Shown: positions 60,333-64,000 of the stretch, one piece after another
Position numbering within the stretch: the first letter of the stretch is position 1
How the letters are laid out: each line of letters begins with the position of its first letter
Origin: Bin76 sp963665765
GTDB lineage: Bacteria; Actinomycetota; Acidimicrobiia; Spongiisociales; ZC4RG35
Direction: 5' to 3'
NCBI GenBank assembly: GCA_963665765.1
Contig: OY762464.1
Coordinates: 806,001 to 870,000 of the forward strand
Length of the DNA: 64,000 bases
Notes under the pieces: model-generated
Database searches by the model: none
The model's input: only the letters and a program-made list of their open reading frames with translations
Told to the model about the DNA's origin: nothing
Program-made: the position numbers and the translations under genes

Positions 60333-60980
60333 CTAGCGAGATATGGTGAGCGGCGGCCCATCGAAAGACTCCAGGCGGGCAAAACTCTCCACCGGACGGC
60401 GAGTGAGGCGGGTGGCCTTCCATTCCGGATAACCGATGGTCATCACCGCCGCCAAGCCGTAACCTTTCGGAACCGACATCAACTCTGCCCACTCCTGCTC
60501 GGCCGGAATCGCCAGGGCAGTGATCCGGGACCCCACTCCCCGGACGGACAGAGCAAGTTGCAGATTCTGCACAAACGGATATATGGACCCTCCTCCCACA
60601 AAACTCACGCGATCCAGGTTGCGGTCCATCAACGCCAGCGACCCCAGCTCGGCCCAGACAAAGAGATGAACCGGCGCCCGGTGCATGTTGGTGTGATACT
60701 CGGTGCCCTCCCGGAGCTTTCTGGCCTGGTCTGCGGTTAGTTCCTCGGGAGGTGGATACCACTTGGCGGTGTAGATCTTCCACTCCCGGATGCTTATGTC
60801 GCTCACCTTCTTGCGCAGATCAAGGTCCCGAATCACCATCACCCGCCACGGCTGGCGGTTGCCCCCGCTGGGAGCGAAACGAGCATCGTCCAAAGCTGCA
60901 TGGATCACCTCGTCAGGGATATCCTCCGGTCGGTAGAGCCGGACCCCCGACATGGTGCGCATAACTTCGGACAACTCCAC
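60333..60980 (-). CDS. nitroreductase-family FMN protein
   Basis: 215 residues. SGVRLYRPEDIPDEVIHAAL, RFAPSGGNRQPWRVMVI and the C-terminal VMTIGYPEWK match the nitroreductase fold. Reductive activity on nitro or quinone substrates, or a BluB-like reaction, cannot be separated by sequence alone. The start is GTG at 60980 with AAGGAG five bases upstream. First gene of the three-gene operon, 15 bases before the cyclase. Confidence 0.82.
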   Translation of the reverse strand: MELSEVMRTMSGVRLYRPEDIPDEVIHAALDDARFAPSGGNRQPWRVMVIRDLDLRKKVSDISIREWKIYTAKWYPPPEELTADQARKLREGTEYHTNMHRAPVHLFVWAELGSLALMDRNLDRVSFVGGGSIYPFVQNLQLALSVRGVGSRITALAIPAEQEWAELMSVPKGYGLAAVMTIGYPEWKATRLTRRPVESFARLESFDGPPLTISR

Positions 60981-61120
60981 ATCAACTCCTTGAATGTAAC
61001 GCTCGGCCCTCCTTCATGAGGCTATCACCCCTTTGGTCTCGAAACTGTTCACAGGATGGGCCGGGCGATCAGGAAGCCGGGAGCGTGGATTTCTCTTCGT
61101 GGTAGCCACGCCTCTAATAT

Positions 61121-61138
61121 GACAAATCACTATTTGTC
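61121..61138. promoter_or_regulatory. perfect 7-4-7 inverted repeat, candidate operator
   Basis: GACAAAT (61121-61127) and ATTTGTC (61132-61138) are exact inverses around CACT. The site lies 24 bases before the TTG start of the iron-type binding protein, next to a TATATA-like -10 region (61140-61145), so a bound repressor would block transcription. It does not match the DtxR/IdeR or Fur consensus I recall. Confidence 0.6.
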
Positions 61139-61161
61139 TTATATAGAAGGTTGAGATAAGA

Positions 61162-62169
61162 TTGCCAAGTCTCACCAAACCCGGCGTCCGGTTGCTAGCG
61201 CCGATCCTGGCACTGAGTCTTTTGATAGGCGCCTGCGGAAGTGAGGATGAACCACTGCTCATCTATTCGGGCCGGGGTGAAGAGCTGGTCGGCCCGTTGA
61301 TCGATGAGTTCCGCCAGGCAAGTGGCTTGCAAGTTGAGGTCAGATACGCGGGCAGTACCGAGTTGGCCTCCACTCTCCTGGCAGAGGGGGACTCCACCGA
61401 GGCTGACGTGTTTTTGGCGCAAGAGCCTGCTTCCCTGGGGATTGCGGCGCCCTTGATGGGGACTCTTCCCGACGAGATCATGGCAACGGTGCCTGCCCGG
61501 TTCCGGGACCGCGCCCATCGGTGGGTGGGAGTCTCGGGGCGGATCAGGGTGATCATCTATGATCGAGACCGGGTGCAGGTGGACGAACTGCCTCATGGCG
61601 TCGACGACCTGCTCAGCCCCCGTTGGGCGGGCACGATCGGCGTGGCCCCCACCAACGGCTCCTTCCTGGCCTTCGTGGCGGCGATGATTCTCGAACGCGG
61701 CGAGGCTGCCACCTTGGAGTGGCTCCAGGCTCTGGCCGATCTGGAACCATTGGATTACCCCAAAAATTCGCCGATCGTAGCCGCCGCCAACGCCGGAGAA
61801 GTGAGCCTCGGGCTGGTCAACCATTACTACCTACTCCGACTGCAGGCCGAAGGGGGAGGCAAACGGGCGGCCAATCACTTCCTCTCCGCCGCCGATGCCG
61901 GAAGCCTGGTGATGCCGTCGGGGGTGGGGGTGCCGGCCAACTCGGATCAGTCCGAGGAGGCTCACCGCTTTGTCGAATTCCTGCTGTCGGAGACCGCCCA
62001 GCGATATTTCGCCAACCAGACCTATGAATATCCCTTGGCGGCCGGAGTGAGCCCGGCGGCCGGCCTCCCTCCCATCGACTCGATTCCTACTCCCGATATA
62101 GACCTCTCCGACCTGCATACGGCCCTGGAAAGAGCCACCGACTTGGTCGCCGAGGCCGGGCTCCTGTAA
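61162..62169 (+). CDS. iron(III)-type ABC transporter substrate-binding lipoprotein
   Basis: 335 residues. Lipobox LLIGAC with Cys25, then LLIYSGRGEELVGPLIDEF, the N-terminal strand typical of FbpA/FutA ferric-binding proteins. VRYAGSTELA, TNGSFLAFVAAMI and LVNHYYLLRL contain the Tyr pair usual in iron sites. The TTG start has no strong ribosome-binding site. First gene of a binding protein-permease-ATPase operon. Confidence 0.8.
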   Translation: MPSLTKPGVRLLAPILALSLLIGACGSEDEPLLIYSGRGEELVGPLIDEFRQASGLQVEVRYAGSTELASTLLAEGDSTEADVFLAQEPASLGIAAPLMGTLPDEIMATVPARFRDRAHRWVGVSGRIRVIIYDRDRVQVDELPHGVDDLLSPRWAGTIGVAPTNGSFLAFVAAMILERGEAATLEWLQALADLEPLDYPKNSPIVAAANAGEVSLGLVNHYYLLRLQAEGGGKRAANHFLSAADAGSLVMPSGVGVPANSDQSEEAHRFVEFLLSETAQRYFANQTYEYPLAAGVSPAAGLPPIDSIPTPDIDLSDLHTALERATDLVAEAGLL

Positions 62170-62180
62170 CTTCCCGCCAC

Positions 62181-63767
62181 ATGATGGGGGTAGCGCGCCC
62201 GGTCCCACAACCGAGAGCTCTACCCCCCAACACCTGGTGGTGGATACTGGCCGGGGCGGTCATGTTGCCCGCCGCCGCTCCCTTGGGGGTACTGGCCTAC
62301 GGACTGGTGGGCGGGGCCTTCGGTGCGGTTCCTATCAGCCGGCTCTTGCAACTGGCGGTCCGAACCGGCGCTCTGGCGGTGGCGGTCACCTGCTCCGCCG
62401 TGCTGATCGGAGCCGGCGCCGCCTGGCTGGTTTCCCGCACCGACTTGCCCGGCGCAACGGTCGCCACCACCCTGATCACCATCCCCTTGGCGGTTCCATC
62501 CTTCGTGGGCGCCCTGACCCTGTTGGGCGCCACCGGGGCCGACGGGGTCCTGTCCACCATCTCCATCTGGCTGGGAGGAGGAACCATCCGCTATCCCTCC
62601 GGATTCTGGGCGGCATGGCTGGTTCTGACCCTTATCTCGGTGCCGCTGGTTCACCTGGCCGTCACCCCGGCCATGCGTTCCCTCAACCCCATCCTGGAAG
62701 AGGCCGCGCGGGGTCTGGGAGCGAGCCGGGTCAAGGTCTTTAGGACAGTTACCCTGCCACAGCTCCGTCCGGCCCTGACCGCCGGGGGGTTACTGGTGGG
62801 TCTTTACACCCTGTCTGACTTCGGGGCAGTGTCGCTGCTCCGTTACGACACCTTCACCCGCGCCATATATCTGGAATACGCCGGTCGAGTTGATCGGAGA
62901 CCGGCCCTGGGGCTGGCCGCGGCTCTGGCGGCGGCGGCCGTGTTAGTGGTCTGGCTGGAAAGGAGCACCCGCGCCAGAGGGGTCTGGTTCACGGCCAGGC
63001 CGCGGCGCACCGCCCGGGTGGTGCGGCTCAGCCCGGTCGGAAAGGCCATGGGATGGGGGTTTTTGGGGAGCCTGATAACTCTGTCCCTGCTCATCCCGGT
63101 CACGGTTCTCACCGCTTGGATGCTGCGGGGCCTGATCTCCGGCGCCTTGGCCGACCCGCCCTGGGCGGAGATGGGCCGCTCGATCTGGGTTTCCCTGCTG
63201 ACCGCTCTGGCGGCGGCAGTAGTAGTAGCGCCGGTAGCCATGGTCACCACCCGTTTTCGCAACCGCTGGGCCGGCCTGGTGGAGGGAGGGGCATGGGCGC
63301 TGTACGGCGTTCCCCACATCGCGGTGGGAATGGCCATGATCGTGTTCACTCTCGGGATGGCGCGTCCTCTGTATCAGACGTTGACCCTGCTGGTGGGTGT
63401 CTACGTGATCATGTTCCTGCCCCAGATCCTGGGCCCAAGTCGCGACTCGCTGGCGAAAGTCTCTCCGTCGGTGGAAGAGGCGGCTGCCAGTTTGGGAAGG
63501 TCGCCGATTCGGACCTTTTGGGAAGTCACCCTTCCGTTGATGAGACCGGGATTGCTGTCGGGCGCCGCGTTGGTTTTCTTGACCACTCTTCGGGAACTCC
63601 CCGCCACCCTGTTGCTGCGCCCCGCCGGTTTCGAGACCCTGGCCGTCCGGGTTTGGAGTGCCACCGGGGAGGGGTTTTACACTCAGGGGGCCTTGGCCGG
63701 TTTGCTTCTGTTGCTGATAGCGGCTTTCCCGCTGGCCATCGTTACCCGCCATGAACTCATCCGCTAG
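62181..63767 (+). CDS. iron(III)-type ABC transporter permease (fused double domain)
   Basis: 528 residues with about twelve helices and two BPD_transp_1 units. Each has an EAA loop: LEEAARGLGASRVKVFRTVT and VEEAAASLGRSPIRTFWEVT. This fused layout is that of FbpB/SfuB ferric permeases (ThiP is similar). Adjacent ATGs at 62181 and 62184 are both possible. It follows the binding protein by 11 bases and overlaps the ATPase by 17. Confidence 0.85.
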   Translation: MMGVARPVPQPRALPPNTWWWILAGAVMLPAAAPLGVLAYGLVGGAFGAVPISRLLQLAVRTGALAVAVTCSAVLIGAGAAWLVSRTDLPGATVATTLITIPLAVPSFVGALTLLGATGADGVLSTISIWLGGGTIRYPSGFWAAWLVLTLISVPLVHLAVTPAMRSLNPILEEAARGLGASRVKVFRTVTLPQLRPALTAGGLLVGLYTLSDFGAVSLLRYDTFTRAIYLEYAGRVDRRPALGLAAALAAAAVLVVWLERSTRARGVWFTARPRRTARVVRLSPVGKAMGWGFLGSLITLSLLIPVTVLTAWMLRGLISGALADPPWAEMGRSIWVSLLTALAAAVVVAPVAMVTTRFRNRWAGLVEGGAWALYGVPHIAVGMAMIVFTLGMARPLYQTLTLLVGVYVIMFLPQILGPSRDSLAKVSPSVEEAAASLGRSPIRTFWEVTLPLMRPGLLSGAALVFLTTLRELPATLLLRPAGFETLAVRVWSATGEGFYTQGALAGLLLLLIAAFPLAIVTRHELIR

Positions 63768-64000
63768 CCATCGCCCTCTCTCCGCCCATGCTCTGTACAA
63801 GAGCTTTGCAGGAACTGTCGCTCTGGATGGCTTCACCCTGAAAGTGGGAATCGGGACCCTCCTCACCGTCCTGGGACCCTCGGGAGTGGGAAAGACCACC
63901 GCCCTGCGTATCCTGGCCGGGTTCGAGCGCCCCGATTCGGGAACGGTGCAGATCGGGGGGCAAACCGTCAACGGCCCGGGAATTTTCGTCCCCCCCGAGC
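63751..64000 (+). CDS. iron(III)-type ABC transporter ATPase, cut by window end
   Basis: The first 83 codons are present. LYKSFAGTVALDGFTLKVG and Walker A GPSGVGKTT, then LRILAGFERPDSGTV, identify an FbpC/PotA-type importer ATPase. The Q-loop, signature and Walker B lie beyond the window. It begins inside the permease gene, completing the operon. Confidence 0.85.
   Translation, partial: MNSSASHRPLSAHALYKSFAGTVALDGFTLKVGIGTLLTVLGPSGVGKTTALRILAGFERPDSGTVQIGGQTVNGPGIFVPPE

Noticed and set aside
1..64000. CRISPR arrays, rRNA genes or prophage structural genes
   Set aside because: No regularly spaced repeats, rRNA sequence or phage head/tail genes were noticed anywhere in the window.

Overview
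The window looks like a chromosomal contig from a high-GC actinobacterium, possibly Acidimicrobiia or a relative. The taxonomic guess rests on the mshA-like glycosyltransferase followed by a YbjN gene (the mycobacterial order), a MenJ-like reductase, Rex, many GTG/TTG starts, ATGA/GTGA stop-start overlaps and probable leaderless promoters. No rRNA or taxonomic marker settles it. All family calls were made by eye.

Left part (0.3-13.7 kb): an SH3-domain lipoprotein, phosphonatase PhnX, the lactate-utilisation operon lutABC, an aminotransferase, a quinone oxidoreductase, an unusual MoaD/membrane-protein fusion, a coiled-coil M23 peptidase, an acetyltransferase-mshA-ybjN block, and a SAM hydrolase (DUF62) preceded by a leader that can fold into a three-helix structure.

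Respiratory cluster (13.7-23.0 kb): two divergent operons. One side encodes a c-type cytochrome, a CcoO-like cytochrome c and a CcoN-like protein in which every heme and CuB ligand histidine appears to be lost. The other side encodes a membrane protein, a 2[4Fe-4S] ferredoxin, a b6-type cytochrome b, subunit IV, a Rieske protein, a diheme cytochrome c and a small membrane protein. Three of these proteins share one N-terminal motif joined by Pro/Ala linkers. I read this as a composite quinol:cytochrome c oxidoreductase that has absorbed a non-catalytic cbb3-derived module. It is the best candidate here for an undescribed system.

23.3-27.2 kb: flotillin/NfeD, then a NotI-family endonuclease with a D12-class DNA adenine methylase. 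27.3-41.1 kb: a BMP-type nucleoside ABC transporter with mtnA, divergent from mtaD, a cupin, two SDRs, a bifunctional aldolase/dehydrogenase and a nucleoside phosphorylase. Together these could take up and degrade methylthioadenosine or 5'-deoxyadenosine to dihydroxyacetone phosphate plus a two-carbon aldehyde. A secreted SLH/zinc-protease/FN3 protein closes the cluster. 41.2-47.4 kb: a hydroxyproline-dehydratase-like enolase-superfamily enzyme, Rex, a geranylgeranyl-reductase-family enzyme, a YdcK-like beta-helix protein and a UvrA-like ATPase.

47.4-56.2 kb is an accessory island ending at a tRNA-Lys gene: nucleotidyltransferase-fold genes, an ATPase plus putative nuclease pair, a decayed IS110 transposase, a decayed IS3 element with visible inverted repeats, transposase fragments and a repeated hairpin. 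56.4-64 kb returns to ordinary genes: an isochorismatase-family hydrolase, a K+ channel-like protein, a nitroreductase/cyclase/phosphotriesterase-like operon, and an iron-type ABC transporter behind a perfect inverted repeat, cut by the window edge.
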